Positions 25,110 through 35,015 of a DNA stretch of 58,583 bases are shown piece after piece. Every line of letters starts with the position of its first letter. Position 1 is the first letter of the stretch. Source of the stretch: Brachybacterium massiliense (GTDB lineage: Bacteria > Actinomycetota > Actinomycetes > Actinomycetales > Dermabacteraceae); the NCBI RefSeq assembly GCF_900184245.1, contig NZ_FXXB01000002.1, positions 1 to 58,583 on the forward strand, in the 5' to 3' direction. The notes beneath the pieces were generated by a model. That model did not search any database, was not told the DNA's origin, and saw only the letters and a program-made list of their open reading frames with translations. The position numbers and the translations under genes were made by a program.

Positions 25110-28100
25110 ATGATGTCCGTGAGCAAGCTGTCCCATGGGGACGGCTATGCCTACTACTCGGCGATGACCGCGTCCGGCGATCAGCGCCGCCAGGATGGCC
25201 AAGAGCTCACGGACTACTACCTCGACTCCGGCACCCCCGAGGGCCGCTGGATCGGCAAGGGCACCGCCGCGCTCGGCGTCTCCGGCGTCGTGTCCGAGCA
25301 GCAGATGAAGGCCCTTTTCGGGGAGGGTCGGCACCCCAACGCCGACGCGATCGAGGCCTCGGTGATCGCCGGCGGCGGCTCGGCGAAGGACGCCGAGCGG
25401 GCGTCCCGACTCGGCCGACGGCCGTACAAGTACGACTCGTCGACGAGCGAGATCGGGCAGCGGATCCAGTCCGCCCGTGACGCTCAAGAGATCCGGCTGG
25501 GCCGCGAGCTCTCCGTGGACGAGATCCGCCAGACCCGGATGCGCGTCGCCTCCGAGGTCTACGAGGAACGCTTCTCCCACCGGCCGACGGACGACAAGGA
25601 ACTCGCCACCTTCCTGTCCAAGGAGCTGTCCAAGGGGTCGAACTCCGTGGCCGGCTATGACCTGACCTTCTCCCCACCCAAGAGCGTCTCCGTCCTGTGG
25701 GGACTCGCCGACAAGGACACCGCCGAGGCCGTGGCGGCAGCTCATGAGGCTGCTATCGACGACGCCGTGGAGTACCTCGAGGAGCACGCCATCGGCACCC
25801 GCGCAGGCGCCGGTGGAGTCGCCCAGCTGGACGTCACCGGCATGATCGCCACCCGCTTCCGCCACCACGACTCCCGCGACGGAGACCCGCAGCTCCACGA
25901 TCACGTCGTCGTTGCGAATAAGGTCTACGACGCCCGCGGCGACCGGTGGAGGACTCTCGACGGCGCCGCGCTCTACCGCTCCGCCGTCTCCGCTAGCGAG
26001 CACTACAACCAGCGCCTGGTCGCCCATCTCTCCGCACGCGGATTCAGCTTCTCGCCCCGCTCCACCGGACCGGGCAAGCGGCCCGTGATGGAGGTCGACG
26101 GCATCGATCCGCGCCTCATGTCGCAGTCCGCGAAACGTTCGGCCGCGATCCGAGCGCGGACTCGCGAACTCGTCGACGCCTACGTGCGCGAGCACGGGCG
26201 AGAGCCCGACACGAAGCTGATGCACAAGCTGCGTCAGCAGGCAACCCTCGAGACCCGCACCCCCAAGGGACCGCACCGCTCCCTCGCCGAGATGCGCGAG
26301 CAGTGGCGCGCCGAGGCGGCGGAGATCATCGGCAGCACCGACGTGGAGGGGATCGCCGACGTCGCCCGGCAGGCCGCCGTCGGCTCTCGAGAGCGGGCCC
26401 TCGCGGTGCGGGACGGCCTGGACATTATCGGCGCCGGCGAGAACGTGATCGCCGAACTGTCGACCCGTCGCTCGACGTGGGCAGAGCGCGACATCCGCGC
26501 CGAGGTCGACCGCTGGGTAGCACGGAACGACGGCTGGATGCTCAGCGGATTCCAGCGCGAGGCGATCGCCCAGTACGCCCGCGACGTCGGCAGCGTCAAC
26601 CTCACACCCCGCTCCGAGGCGCCGGTCCTCCCGGACCTGACCCGTGCCGACGGCACCTCCATCTACGAGCCGCGAGACCGGAACATCTACACCTCCGCAC
26701 GGATGATCGACGCCGAGTACACGCTGCTCGACGCCGCCCGCGAGGAGGCCATCCCGGCAGCCGCCCCCGCCACCTTCGACGAGGTCCTCGCCCGCCAGGA
26801 CGTGCCCCTCGACGACGGACAGATCGAACTCGCACGAGCCTTCGCGTGCGGAGAGCACGTGCTCGCCGTCGGCATCGGTCCCGCCGGTGCCGGCAAGACC
26901 ACCGCCATGAAGCTCGCCGTCGAGACGGTCCAGGCCGGAGGCGGCCGCGTCGTCGGCCTGTCCGTCGCCGCCACCGCGGCCGCACAGCTCGAGGACGCCA
27001 CGGGGGCGGAATCCACCACCCTCGCCCAGTGGCTGCACTGGCGCGGCCGCGCCCGCGAGGGCGACCCCGTCCCCGAGCGCTTCGCGCTCCGCAGCGGCGA
27101 CGTCGTCCTCGTCGACGAGGCCGGGATGGCTGGCACCCTGAACCTCGAGCAGCTCGTGAGCGACGCCCGGACCGTCGGTGCCCACGTCCGCCTCATCGGC
27201 GATGACCGTCAGCTGCAGGCGGTCGAGTCCGGGGGCGCGCTGCGCATGATCGCCTCCGAGGTCGGCGCCGTCGAGCTCACCCAGCTGCACCGCTTCCGCC
27301 ACACCGACGGCACGCGCAACGACGCCGAGGCCCAGGCCTCCCTCGCCCTCCGACAGGGCGATATCAGCTGGTACGAGTCCGCCGGCCGGATCCACTCCGG
27401 CCGCCACGAGGATCTCGTCGACCAGATCGTTCGCGCATGGGACGCCGACGACGCCGCCGGACGCGAATCGCTCATGATGGCCGACACCAACGTGCGGGTC
27501 GCCGAGCTGAACGGCCTCGCCCAGGAACGCCGGATCGCCCGCGGGCAGGTCGACCTCGGCGCGAGCACCGCCCTCCGCGACGGCCACGACGCCGGGATCG
27601 GGGACGTCGTGGTGACTCGGCGCGTGGACCGTACCCTCACCGTCAACGGCACCCGGGACTGCGTGAAGAACGGCGACGCCTGGACGGTGCAGCGCATCCA
27701 CGACGACGGCTCGATCACCGCCGCCCGACTCACCGACGAGCGCCCCGTCCACCTCCCGGCCGAGTACGTGCGCGAGTCCACCGAACTGGGCTACGCGAGC
27801 ACCGTGCACCGCGCCCAGGGCCGCACCGTCGACGTCGCCCGAGCCCTGGCCACCACCGCCACTAGCCGCGAGGGCCTCTACGTGGCCATGACCCGCGGCC
27901 GTCACTCCAACGAGCTCTTCGTCGGCACCGACGACCAGCCCCGCGACGTGGTCCTCTCGAGGATCACGCGCTCCGATCGCCGCGACGTCGCCGCCCGTGA
28001 CGCGATGCTCACCGAAGCCGAGCGCGTGGACTCCCCCGCCGAGCTCGGCCGACAGCACCAGGACGTCACAAGTCGCGCCGACGAGCAGCGGTACAGCAGC

Positions 28101-29552
28101 CACCTCCGCGAGAGCCTCGGCGCCGGCGCCGAGCGCGTGGTGACCTCCGACGCCCGCTCCGCTGTCGACGCTGCGCTGCGCAGCGCCGAGGACGCCGGCT
28201 ACGACATCGACCGGCTCCTGCGCCGCCACAGCGACGTCCTCGAGCCTGACAAGGCCGAGGACCCCGGCAAGCTCCTCGCCTGGCGGCTGCGTAACGACCT
28301 CCGCCGGGGCTCTGAGCAGGCGCGCTCGGCCGAGCACAGGCCCCTGCGCGAGATGCCACGCGAGCGGCTCGTCGAGCTCAGCGCGGAGTCGGCCGAGCGT
28401 CGCGCGGCCGCTCGGGAGGCCGTCAACATCGCTGAGGCCCGACACTCCCTCGACGCGAAGCCGATCGACCTCAAGGACCGCACGGTCCCGGCCTGGACAG
28501 ACCGTCCCCACGGCAGCCTCACCGCGGGCGAGCTCTCCGACATGGTCGCTGCGGCGCGCGTCGTCGCGTCCGAGGACCAACACCAGCTGACCGACGCCCG
28601 CCGCGAGCTCCATGAGCTGCAGCGCGAGTGGAGCACGTACCGTCGCGCCGAGGTCAGCCTGCGAGACCCGCGCATGGAGACCACCGCGGCGAGGATCCAG
28701 CACGTCGAGGAGACCGTCTCCGCGCTGCGCGAGAAGCTGCGCGCCGGACACACCGACCTCACCGAGCTGCGCCGCGAACAGGGAATACGGCGAGCGATGC
28801 CCACGCGCAGCTGGGTCCTCGAGAACGTGCAGCGCGACGCCCAGCGACGCCACGGCCACACCGACCGCGAGCACATCCGTGCCCGTGCCGGCCACGTCCT
28901 GGACCTCGAGGACGCCCGCCGCATCCTCGAACGCGAGTCCACGCTAGACCGGACGATCCGCGCCGAGCAGCGACGTCGAGAGGTCGAGCCCGATCGCCCC
29001 GTGGTGGCGGCCGCCGACGGTCTTCCGCGCTGGCTGGCCCCTGACCGCGGCATGGACGACCCGGCCCTGTCCCCGGCCTGGCGCGACCACCTCGCCGAAC
29101 GCCGACGCCTCCTCGCGACGCGGCTGCGGTCCGACGGCCAAGCCCTGGCCCTCCGGCGAGAGCCCTGGACGCGGGATCTCGGCCCGACTCCCGCCCAGGG
29201 CACCCCCGAGCGCGCGCGCTGGGAGGACACGGCCGGCCAGATCAAGGCCTGGCGACAGCTGCACGACTACTCCGACGAGCAGCGCGCCCTGCCCGAGCCC
29301 ACCGAGGTCCCCGCACACGACCGCGCCGACCTCGAACAGCTCCGCTCCCGGCTCGCGCCGGCGCCCGGGGCGCCGGCGAAGAGCCGCGGAGTTCCCCTGC
29401 CCTCGCTCAAGGAGCGCGTGGCCGCGCAGCGAGCGGCCGAGGGGACCTCTAGGCTCTCCGAAGGGCAAAAGCGCGCCGACGACCAGATGCGACAGCGCCT
29501 CGCGCAGCAGGCGCGCGATCGCGAGCAGGGGAAGGGACCGGTCCAGCGATGA
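25110..29552 (+). CDS. MobF-family conjugative relaxase-helicase (TrwC/TraA type)
   Basis: 1480 residues. The N-terminal relaxase domain has the start MSVSKLSHGDGYAYYSA with catalytic tyrosines, SGSTPEGRW-like loop and the three-His HUH metal motif in RHHDSRDGDPQLHDHVVV near residues 251-268. A helicase half follows with Walker A GPAGAGKTT near residue 590, VVLVDEAGMAG (Walker B), IGDDRQLQAVESGG and, near residue 890, TVHRAQGRTVDVARAL, as in RecD/TraI. The C-terminal about 450 residues are helical and charged. It nicks oriT, binds the 5' end covalently and unwinds the plasmid for transfer. ATG 25110 or 25113. Overlaps the next gene by 4 bases. Confidence 0.93.
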   Translation: MMSVSKLSHGDGYAYYSAMTASGDQRRQDGQELTDYYLDSGTPEGRWIGKGTAALGVSGVVSEQQMKALFGEGRHPNADAIEASVIAGGGSAKDAERASRLGRRPYKYDSSTSEIGQRIQSARDAQEIRLGRELSVDEIRQTRMRVASEVYEERFSHRPTDDKELATFLSKELSKGSNSVAGYDLTFSPPKSVSVLWGLADKDTAEAVAAAHEAAIDDAVEYLEEHAIGTRAGAGGVAQLDVTGMIATRFRHHDSRDGDPQLHDHVVVANKVYDARGDRWRTLDGAALYRSAVSASEHYNQRLVAHLSARGFSFSPRSTGPGKRPVMEVDGIDPRLMSQSAKRSAAIRARTRELVDAYVREHGREPDTKLMHKLRQQATLETRTPKGPHRSLAEMREQWRAEAAEIIGSTDVEGIADVARQAAVGSRERALAVRDGLDIIGAGENVIAELSTRRSTWAERDIRAEVDRWVARNDGWMLSGFQREAIAQYARDVGSVNLTPRSEAPVLPDLTRADGTSIYEPRDRNIYTSARMIDAEYTLLDAAREEAIPAAAPATFDEVLARQDVPLDDGQIELARAFACGEHVLAVGIGPAGAGKTTAMKLAVETVQAGGGRVVGLSVAATAAAQLEDATGAESTTLAQWLHWRGRAREGDPVPERFALRSGDVVLVDEAGMAGTLNLEQLVSDARTVGAHVRLIGDDRQLQAVESGGALRMIASEVGAVELTQLHRFRHTDGTRNDAEAQASLALRQGDISWYESAGRIHSGRHEDLVDQIVRAWDADDAAGRESLMMADTNVRVAELNGLAQERRIARGQVDLGASTALRDGHDAGIGDVVVTRRVDRTLTVNGTRDCVKNGDAWTVQRIHDDGSITAARLTDERPVHLPAEYVRESTELGYASTVHRAQGRTVDVARALATTATSREGLYVAMTRGRHSNELFVGTDDQPRDVVLSRITRSDRRDVAARDAMLTEAERVDSPAELGRQHQDVTSRADEQRYSSHLRESLGAGAERVVTSDARSAVDAALRSAEDAGYDIDRLLRRHSDVLEPDKAEDPGKLLAWRLRNDLRRGSEQARSAEHRPLREMPRERLVELSAESAERRAAAREAVNIAEARHSLDAKPIDLKDRTVPAWTDRPHGSLTAGELSDMVAAARVVASEDQHQLTDARRELHELQREWSTYRRAEVSLRDPRMETTAARIQHVEETVSALREKLRAGHTDLTELRREQGIRRAMPTRSWVLENVQRDAQRRHGHTDREHIRARAGHVLDLEDARRILERESTLDRTIRAEQRRREVEPDRPVVAAADGLPRWLAPDRGMDDPALSPAWRDHLAERRRLLATRLRSDGQALALRREPWTRDLGPTPAQGTPERARWEDTAGQIKAWRQLHDYSDEQRALPEPTEVPAHDRADLEQLRSRLAPAPGAPAKSRGVPLPSLKERVAAQRAAEGTSRLSEGQKRADDQMRQRLAQQARDREQGKGPVQR

Positions 29553-30490
29553 GCGAGGTCGAGGGCGGCATCGACGAGCATCTCCGGCGCGAGGAACTGC
29601 GCGCCCGCCACCGCGATAGCGGCCTGTGGGACGACACCCTCCTGGAGCGGTACACGACCCGGCAGGATCTCGTCGCGTTCGTCGACGAAACCCATCGCGC
29701 AACCGAGGACGGTCAGATCGGGTACTACGGCCTCAGCGCCGTGGTCTTCCACGCGGACGACCTGCCGGAGATCCGGCGCGACCTCGAGGAGATCGCAGGC
29801 GGCACGTTCTGGCACTCCAAGGAGGCCGTCAAGGACCAGCGGCTCCGCGGCCGCATCGGCGACATGAACGAGTACATCGCCGCGAAGACCGCGATGCCCG
29901 TGGTCGTCTTCGACGTCCGCGACCACGAGATCACCGAGGCGCAGGAGCGTGCCGTGCGAGATGTCTGCCTCAGAGGTGCGCTCAGAACACTCGACGAGCA
30001 GGGAATCACCGACGTCGTCCTGGACAACTTCCCGCAGGCCCAGCAGCGCAATGTCCGTCTCGACCAGGCGATCGTCCACGAGCTCCGCGAGAGGGGCGAG
30101 GTCAGCGAGCAGATGTGGATGCACCACGGGCGGATGAGCGAAGAGCACGCGCTGTGGAGCGCCGACACCGTGGCCTGGTCCGTGCAGCGCCACCACTTCG
30201 GGATGAAGGCGAGGGACTCCCAGCACGTTGTCCCCCTCAGCGGGCGCCTGCAGGAGGTGCACGCGCTGACCGGGAAGAAGCGCGAACTACGGACGGCAAT
30301 GAGAGCCGACCTGGTGGGCCGTGAGGGGCAGCGAGAACGTCGCGCCCCCATCCACTCGCTCGCGCAGCGCGTCCAGCAGCTCCGCGCCCAGGGCAGCTCG
30401 CCGGTGTCCAGGCCCGCGGCGGCGCCGCGGCTGGACGCGCCGAAGGCCCCTCCGGTCCAGGGGCCGGAGGGGCCTTCACGCTCCCTCTAG
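29549..30490 (+). CDS. DUF3800-like (RNase H-fold) protein coupled to the relaxase
   Basis: 313 residues. LVAFVDETHRATEDGQIGYYGLSAVVF resembles the first strand of DUF3800 proteins (FVDES...), with later acidic positions in VVVFDVRDHE, ITDVVLDNFPQ and the closing ALWSADTVAWSVQRHH. This pattern fits an RNase H-like nuclease fold. The Pro/Ala-rich C-terminus is disordered. The gene overlaps the relaxase by 4 bases, so it is made with it; a nuclease or immunity role during transfer is inference. Confidence 0.6.
   Translation: MSEVEGGIDEHLRREELRARHRDSGLWDDTLLERYTTRQDLVAFVDETHRATEDGQIGYYGLSAVVFHADDLPEIRRDLEEIAGGTFWHSKEAVKDQRLRGRIGDMNEYIAAKTAMPVVVFDVRDHEITEAQERAVRDVCLRGALRTLDEQGITDVVLDNFPQAQQRNVRLDQAIVHELRERGEVSEQMWMHHGRMSEEHALWSADTVAWSVQRHHFGMKARDSQHVVPLSGRLQEVHALTGKKRELRTAMRADLVGREGQRERRAPIHSLAQRVQQLRAQGSSPVSRPAAAPRLDAPKAPPVQGPEGPSRSL
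30442..30477 (+). terminator. Terminator overlapping the DUF3800-like gene end
   Basis: GAAGGCCCCTCCGG and CCGGAGGGGCCTTC form a perfect 14-bp stem with an 8-base loop inside the last codons of the gene. It separates the relaxase unit from the convergent T4SS operon. Confidence 0.75.
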
Positions 30491-30617
30491 GGGAGAAGCT
30501 GGGCGGCACCGAGGTTCGGCGGGCTCATCCGTCCCGCACAACCCCCCCGGCCTCCTGGGTTCACCCACTTGCGTGAGCTCCAGGCAGTTGCCGCACCGCC
30601 AGTATAGCGCCGCAGAT

Positions 30618-31943
30618 TCACTCCGCCAAGGGGCTCGCCACCGACTCGCGGCCACGAGCAACGACCAGGCCACCGTGATAATCGAGCAGCGAGAACGCGA
30701 CTTCACTCGCAGTGCGTGATTCCGGGACGGCGAGATCCACTGTCTCACCTTCGGCGTCGGTGCGGACAACGAGGACTCTCGCGGTGAGGTCCCGATCCCC
30801 CGCCGTCACGATCACGTCTCCCTCGCGCAGGTCCCCGGGACCCTCGAGCTCCACCACAGCAGGCGGCTCCGCGCCGTCGACGGGAAGAGCGGCCTTCGCG
30901 TCCAGTTCGTAGGTTCCTCCCGCCCACGGGTCCTCCGGCACCTCGTAGCTCGGCGCGGCGCCGAGAACTTCCCGGAACCTTGGCGATGTCGCGGCCGCGG
31001 CGAGCTCGGGGAGAGCCAAGACCTCCTCGACGATGCCCTCGAGACGCTGCGCCATGTCGCGGTAGGAGTAAGCCAATGCGACCTCACCGGCGAACCCGAC
31101 AGTCGGACGGTCGACAGCCCAACCCTGCCGGCCCAGCACCGTGCCCGCCTGGGCCATGCGCACACCGGCTCGCAGCGCTTCACTGCGCTGCAGCTCGTGC
31201 GCGACCCGCAGCGAGTCCAGCGCTTTGGTCCCGCCGTGTACAACCTGGGACATCGCCGCCGCTCGCGCATAGCCCGCTCCCGAGGTAGCAGAAAGCGTTG
31301 CGAACTTCCAGGCATCCTCGCGCGCCAACTTGCGGCACGCGAGTGCGAGGGCCAGCGCCGACGTCGGGGAGGCGTCCGCGATGCCCGCTCGCGAAGGAAG
31401 GTCCGTCTCCTTGTGGTGCGGCGGCAGATGGATGATGTCGCGGGCTCGCTCCCTCGCCGCCCACCCGTCCGCGTATACCGCCTGCATCAGATCCCAGACC
31501 TCGAGGGAACGCCCCGCCTGCCGAGCAGCCTCGACGTACAGGCTCCGCACCTTCCGCATGGACTGCTCCGAGAGAGAATCCGGGGAGTGCCGGGCAGCCT
31601 CGGCCACCTCGGGCGTCGGCGCTTCCACCCGGCCCCTCCCCAGAGGGCCGGCCTTAGGCACGTAGCCGTAGTCAATGAACCAGAGACCGCGGAGCTGGCT
31701 GTAGCCCGGGCGCACCTCGTTCCGCGTGTAGTGGCTGTCGCGCGAGGGCTGCCCGTCCGGGTGCTCGACGCTGAGCCAGTCCTGGCTGACGAGCCGATCC
31801 AGCGTGCGCTGCAGAACAGCGCCCGGGAGCTTGAGCTCCCGGGCGAGCCGGTGCCGGCTGATTCCGTGTTCTTCCCACTCGTCGCAGATCATCAGCACGC
31901 AATCGTGCAATGAAGCGCCAGGCCAGCGTCGGTTCCAGATCAT
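30618..31943 (-). CDS. Winged-helix-containing hypothetical transfer protein
   Basis: 441 residues from MIWNRRWPGASLHDC (GAGAGGACGAGAC precedes ATG). An N-terminal winged helix (LHDCVLMICDEWEEHGISRHRLARELKLPGAVLQRTLDRLV, then SQDWLSVEHPDGQ) is followed by a long helical region and a beta-rich C-terminal domain. No family recognised. It is the last gene of the minus-strand transfer operon, convergent with the relaxase unit, and could be a regulator or relaxosome protein. Confidence 0.6.
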   Translation of the reverse strand: MIWNRRWPGASLHDCVLMICDEWEEHGISRHRLARELKLPGAVLQRTLDRLVSQDWLSVEHPDGQPSRDSHYTRNEVRPGYSQLRGLWFIDYGYVPKAGPLGRGRVEAPTPEVAEAARHSPDSLSEQSMRKVRSLYVEAARQAGRSLEVWDLMQAVYADGWAARERARDIIHLPPHHKETDLPSRAGIADASPTSALALALACRKLAREDAWKFATLSATSGAGYARAAAMSQVVHGGTKALDSLRVAHELQRSEALRAGVRMAQAGTVLGRQGWAVDRPTVGFAGEVALAYSYRDMAQRLEGIVEEVLALPELAAAATSPRFREVLGAAPSYEVPEDPWAGGTYELDAKAALPVDGAEPPAVVELEGPGDLREGDVIVTAGDRDLTARVLVVRTDAEGETVDLAVPESRTASEVAFSLLDYHGGLVVARGRESVASPLAE

Positions 31944-31973
31944 GTCTCGTCCTCTCCCCACGTGTCGTCGTCC

Positions 31974-32567
31974 TCAATCGCGCCGGAGCTCTCGTCCGCT
32001 GGGAGAGTCGATCTCCGGCGCGTCCGAGTCCTGTCCGTCCTCGCTGGCGACCTCGAGCCCCTCCGGGAACAGCTCGCGGTCAGTCGCGGCGTGCTCATCA
32101 TCGGCCCTGTGACCGTTCGAGCACTTGAACAGCTTGGTGTCCTCGAGCCGCTGGAAGAACGGGAACAGGTGGTAGTCGTGGAACGCCGCCATCGCGTTGC
32201 CCTGCTCCTTGCTCTGCTCATCGGAGAGCACCGACGCGCGCCATGCGGAGCGGAGCCCCGCGAGGACGTGCACCAGCCCCGGATGGGCCGGCCAGCACTC
32301 CTGCACGCGGCGGGCGTGGGGCATGGAGTAGTTCGCGTTGAGCCAGTCCACCCAGTCCGCGAGCTCGTTCCAGGCCTGCACGCCCTGGTGTCGCGTGATC
32401 CAGTCCCGCGGGACGGGCGGCTCCTTCTCCTTCTCCTCGAGCCGCTCGAGGCGCACCTCGTGATCGGCGACCGCCTCGCCGAGCTCGTTGAGGTAGTGCT
32501 GCTCGACCTCGGTGAGGTAGGTGAAGTCGGTATCGCCGGGGGCCGGCGTCGCATCCTCGGTCATCAT
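31974..32567 (-). CDS. DUF4913-like plasmid protein
   Basis: 197 residues (ATG codons at 32567 and 32564, AGGAGGAG just upstream). The central region WVDWLNANYSMPHARRVQECWPAHPGLVHVLAGLRSAWRAS followed by FHDYHLFPFFQRL resembles the Trp-rich DUF4913 domain found on actinobacterial conjugative elements. Acidic ends. It lies between the coupling protein and the operon's last gene. Function unknown. Confidence 0.55.
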   Translation of the reverse strand: MMTEDATPAPGDTDFTYLTEVEQHYLNELGEAVADHEVRLERLEEKEKEPPVPRDWITRHQGVQAWNELADWVDWLNANYSMPHARRVQECWPAHPGLVHVLAGLRSAWRASVLSDEQSKEQGNAMAAFHDYHLFPFFQRLEDTKLFKCSNGHRADDEHAATDRELFPEGLEVASEDGQDSDAPEIDSPSGRELRRD

Positions 32568-32577
32568 CGTCTCCTCC

Positions 32578-34386
32578 TCATGCCGCAGCGCGGCGTTGTC
32601 CCGCAGCGACGCGAGACTTCGCGGTGCGCTGGGCGGACTTCTTGAGCTCGTCGCCGTCGGGCAGCTGCGTCCAGCCGGGCAAGCTGATCACGACGGCGGG
32701 AACGACTCCGGTCAGGAGCATCCCCTCCCCCACCTCGAGCCGCCCGATCTCCTCAGGACGCAGGATCCGCTTCTCCTGATCACTCACCGTCTGGTTGCCC
32801 CGGGACATGCCGTGGTCGCGGACCTGCGTGGAGAGGCCCTTCACCTCGACCATGCCGGTGAGCTTGGAGAGATCCTCGAGCTGCTCGGCGTCCTTGATCC
32901 CTCCGAGGATCAGCTGAGCGAAGGAGTTATCCACGATCATCTGGGAACCTTCGGGGCCCCAGGTCTTCCGAGTCTGCGCACGTCCCTGCAGGCCGTAGAT
33001 GATCTGGACCCCGTAGCCGCGCAGATCCGAGAGCATCTTGGGGAAATCGGGCAGCGGGCAGATGTTCGCGACCTCATCGAGCACCGCGCGCAGCGGGGGG
33101 CTCAGCCGGCCCGACTCCGTGTGCCGGGCCGCCGTCTTGGCCGCCTGGAACACCGAGTCCACCAGCACCGCGACCAGCGTGGTCACGTCGGTGGGGTCGT
33201 TGTCGTCCGCGATGATCGCCAGCGTGTCGGTGGACCGCACGAACTCGTCGGGATCAAAGGTGGGGATCTGCTCGTCCTCGACGAACTGCTGGTTGATCTT
33301 CTGCAGCGAGAGAGCGTCGAGAGCGTCGTCGAGCGTCTGGCGGATCGAGGAGACGGTGTCCGACGCGCCGGTGACCGCCGAGCGCAGGCGGCGTGCGAGC
33401 AACGGGTCGGCGCCCGGGTGCTTGTCGAGGATCTTCAGCGCGGTGTCGTCGGTCTCGAGCTCAGCCGCCCACTTCAGCACGTCGTCGATCGAGTGGCCGC
33501 CCAGCGCGGCCGCGTGCAGGTACGACTGCAGGACCGTCCGGGCACGGCCGAGGAAGAACTCGGAGTTGGAGTCGCCACCGCCGGCTGTGTGGGAGTCCTT
33601 CTTGCCTCCCTTGACCAGCTGTCCCGCGCGAGCTCGAGCCACGACCGTGTCCTCGCAGCCGCGCAGGATGTTCCACCGCATCGACTCGGGCCAGGATACG
33701 AGGTTCAGCAGGTCGAACACCCACACCTTGCCCTTCTTCGCACGGGGTTCGGCGATCACATCCAGCAGATCCGCCTTCGTCGACGTCACCACGAGGGCAC
33801 CGGGCGCGTTCAGCGCTGCCCGGCTCAGGACGCGGAACGTCTTGCCTCCCCCGGTCGGCGCAACGACCCCGAGATGCTGCTCCTGGCCGAGATGCGCCTC
33901 GACGGCACCGCGCGCGAAGGACGCGGTACCCACGCAGAACGTCCGCTCCTTCGCGGGGACCTTCGAGTTGGCGGGCCACAGCCGGCCGTCACGGTCCTCG
34001 GAGAGGATCGCTTCGCGGCCGAGCGCTCTCTTCACCTCAGCCTTCGTGGCCATGCCCTTGCCCGGTGCGCGCAGCCGCCATTTCGTCAGCAGTGCCGAGA
34101 CGGCCACGATCACGACGGCGATCAGCGCGAGGAGGAGGCCTAAGAGCACGTAGGTCCAGGTGCCGCCGCCGGGGACCTCTGCCAGGCCCTGCCCACGGAC
34201 CACGCCCACGAGTCCGGTCATGCTCACCTCGAAGTCGCCCCACTCCGCGGGCGTGGACAGCACCACTGCGGTGTGCCACACCCCCAGCAAGCCGGCGACG
34301 AGGATCAGCAGGAACGCCCACCAGTAGTCGGCGATCAGCAGCAGGAGCGTCGAGGGGGTCTTGTCGTAGCGACCTCGCTGAGCCAT
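32578..34386 (-). CDS. Type IV coupling protein (TraG/TraD/VirD4-like ATPase)
   Basis: 602 residues. Two N-terminal membrane helices (about residues 13-42 and 78-101), Walker A VAPTGGGKT (residues about 175-183), TSTKADLL, Walker B-like LRAVLDEVANICPLPDFPKML and YGVQIIYGLQGRAQ(T)RKTWG typical of TraG/TraM-type coupling ATPases. It brings the relaxase-DNA complex to the secretion channel. Start ATG shares a base with the upstream stop (TGATG), so it is translationally coupled. Confidence 0.9.
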   Translation of the reverse strand: MAQRGRYDKTPSTLLLLIADYWWAFLLILVAGLLGVWHTAVVLSTPAEWGDFEVSMTGLVGVVRGQGLAEVPGGGTWTYVLLGLLLALIAVVIVAVSALLTKWRLRAPGKGMATKAEVKRALGREAILSEDRDGRLWPANSKVPAKERTFCVGTASFARGAVEAHLGQEQHLGVVAPTGGGKTFRVLSRAALNAPGALVVTSTKADLLDVIAEPRAKKGKVWVFDLLNLVSWPESMRWNILRGCEDTVVARARAGQLVKGGKKDSHTAGGGDSNSEFFLGRARTVLQSYLHAAALGGHSIDDVLKWAAELETDDTALKILDKHPGADPLLARRLRSAVTGASDTVSSIRQTLDDALDALSLQKINQQFVEDEQIPTFDPDEFVRSTDTLAIIADDNDPTDVTTLVAVLVDSVFQAAKTAARHTESGRLSPPLRAVLDEVANICPLPDFPKMLSDLRGYGVQIIYGLQGRAQTRKTWGPEGSQMIVDNSFAQLILGGIKDAEQLEDLSKLTGMVEVKGLSTQVRDHGMSRGNQTVSDQEKRILRPEEIGRLEVGEGMLLTGVVPAVVISLPGWTQLPDGDELKKSAQRTAKSRVAAGQRRAAA

Positions 34387-35015
34387 CAGGCATCTCCTTC
34401 GGTGGTGGCATCCATCGGGGGCGGGAACGTCCACGCCCGGGCGAGCACGCCCTCGAGCGGGCGCACCGCCAGCAGCGTGCGGTGCTCGCGGTGTTCCCCC
34501 GCCCGCGCCCAGACGATCCGGAACGGCACCTGGTCGTCGTGGTAGGCAGGCGCCACTTCCCGCTCGATCACGGGCCCTGGACGGTCGGGGTCGGTGACCG
34601 CCGACCCGCGCAGGTAACCGCGTGTCCAGTGCGCCAGGAAGCCGGCGAGGTTCCGGGCGTTCGTCGTTCTGCGCGAGGCCGTGAGGATGTCCGAGGCGGC
34701 GTGCGCGACGTAGCGAATCGGCAGCGACGCCAGGACGGCCGGGGGCCGTAGAGGCGCTGCGACCTCCCCCAGAGACCCCTCGAGCAGCACGCCGGCACTG
34801 AGGCGGTCCTGCAGCTCGTCGCGCTCACGCAGGTCCAGTGAGCGCGTCGCCTCGTCCCGGAGCTGCTCCCACACGTCCAGGCGCAGCATCACCCCATCCA
34901 GGCGGCCGCGCCGCGCGATGTACAGCGGGGTGCGACCCGACTCGGAGGTCGGATCGAGGTAGGTCGAGGTGACCGTCGGGATTCGGGTCGAGGGCACAAC
35001 TTCGGCGGCGCTCAT
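34386..35015 (-). CDS. Hypothetical protein between coupling protein and VirB4-like ATPase
   Basis: 209 residues. LYIARRGRLDGVMLRLDVWEQLRDEATRSLDLRERDELQDRL is helical; no membrane segment or known domain. Overlaps both neighbours by 1-4 bases in the transfer operon, so expression is tied to the T4SS ATPases. Confidence 0.6.
   Translation of the reverse strand: MSAAEVVPSTRIPTVTSTYLDPTSESGRTPLYIARRGRLDGVMLRLDVWEQLRDEATRSLDLRERDELQDRLSAGVLLEGSLGEVAAPLRPPAVLASLPIRYVAHAASDILTASRRTTNARNLAGFLAHWTRGYLRGSAVTDPDRPGPVIEREVAPAYHDDQVPFRIVWARAGEHREHRTLLAVRPLEGVLARAWTFPPPMDATTEGDA

Noticed and set aside
25059..28895. 1278-codon minus-strand ORF opposite the relaxase
   Set aside because: Shadow frame; all recognisable relaxase and helicase motifs are on the plus strand.
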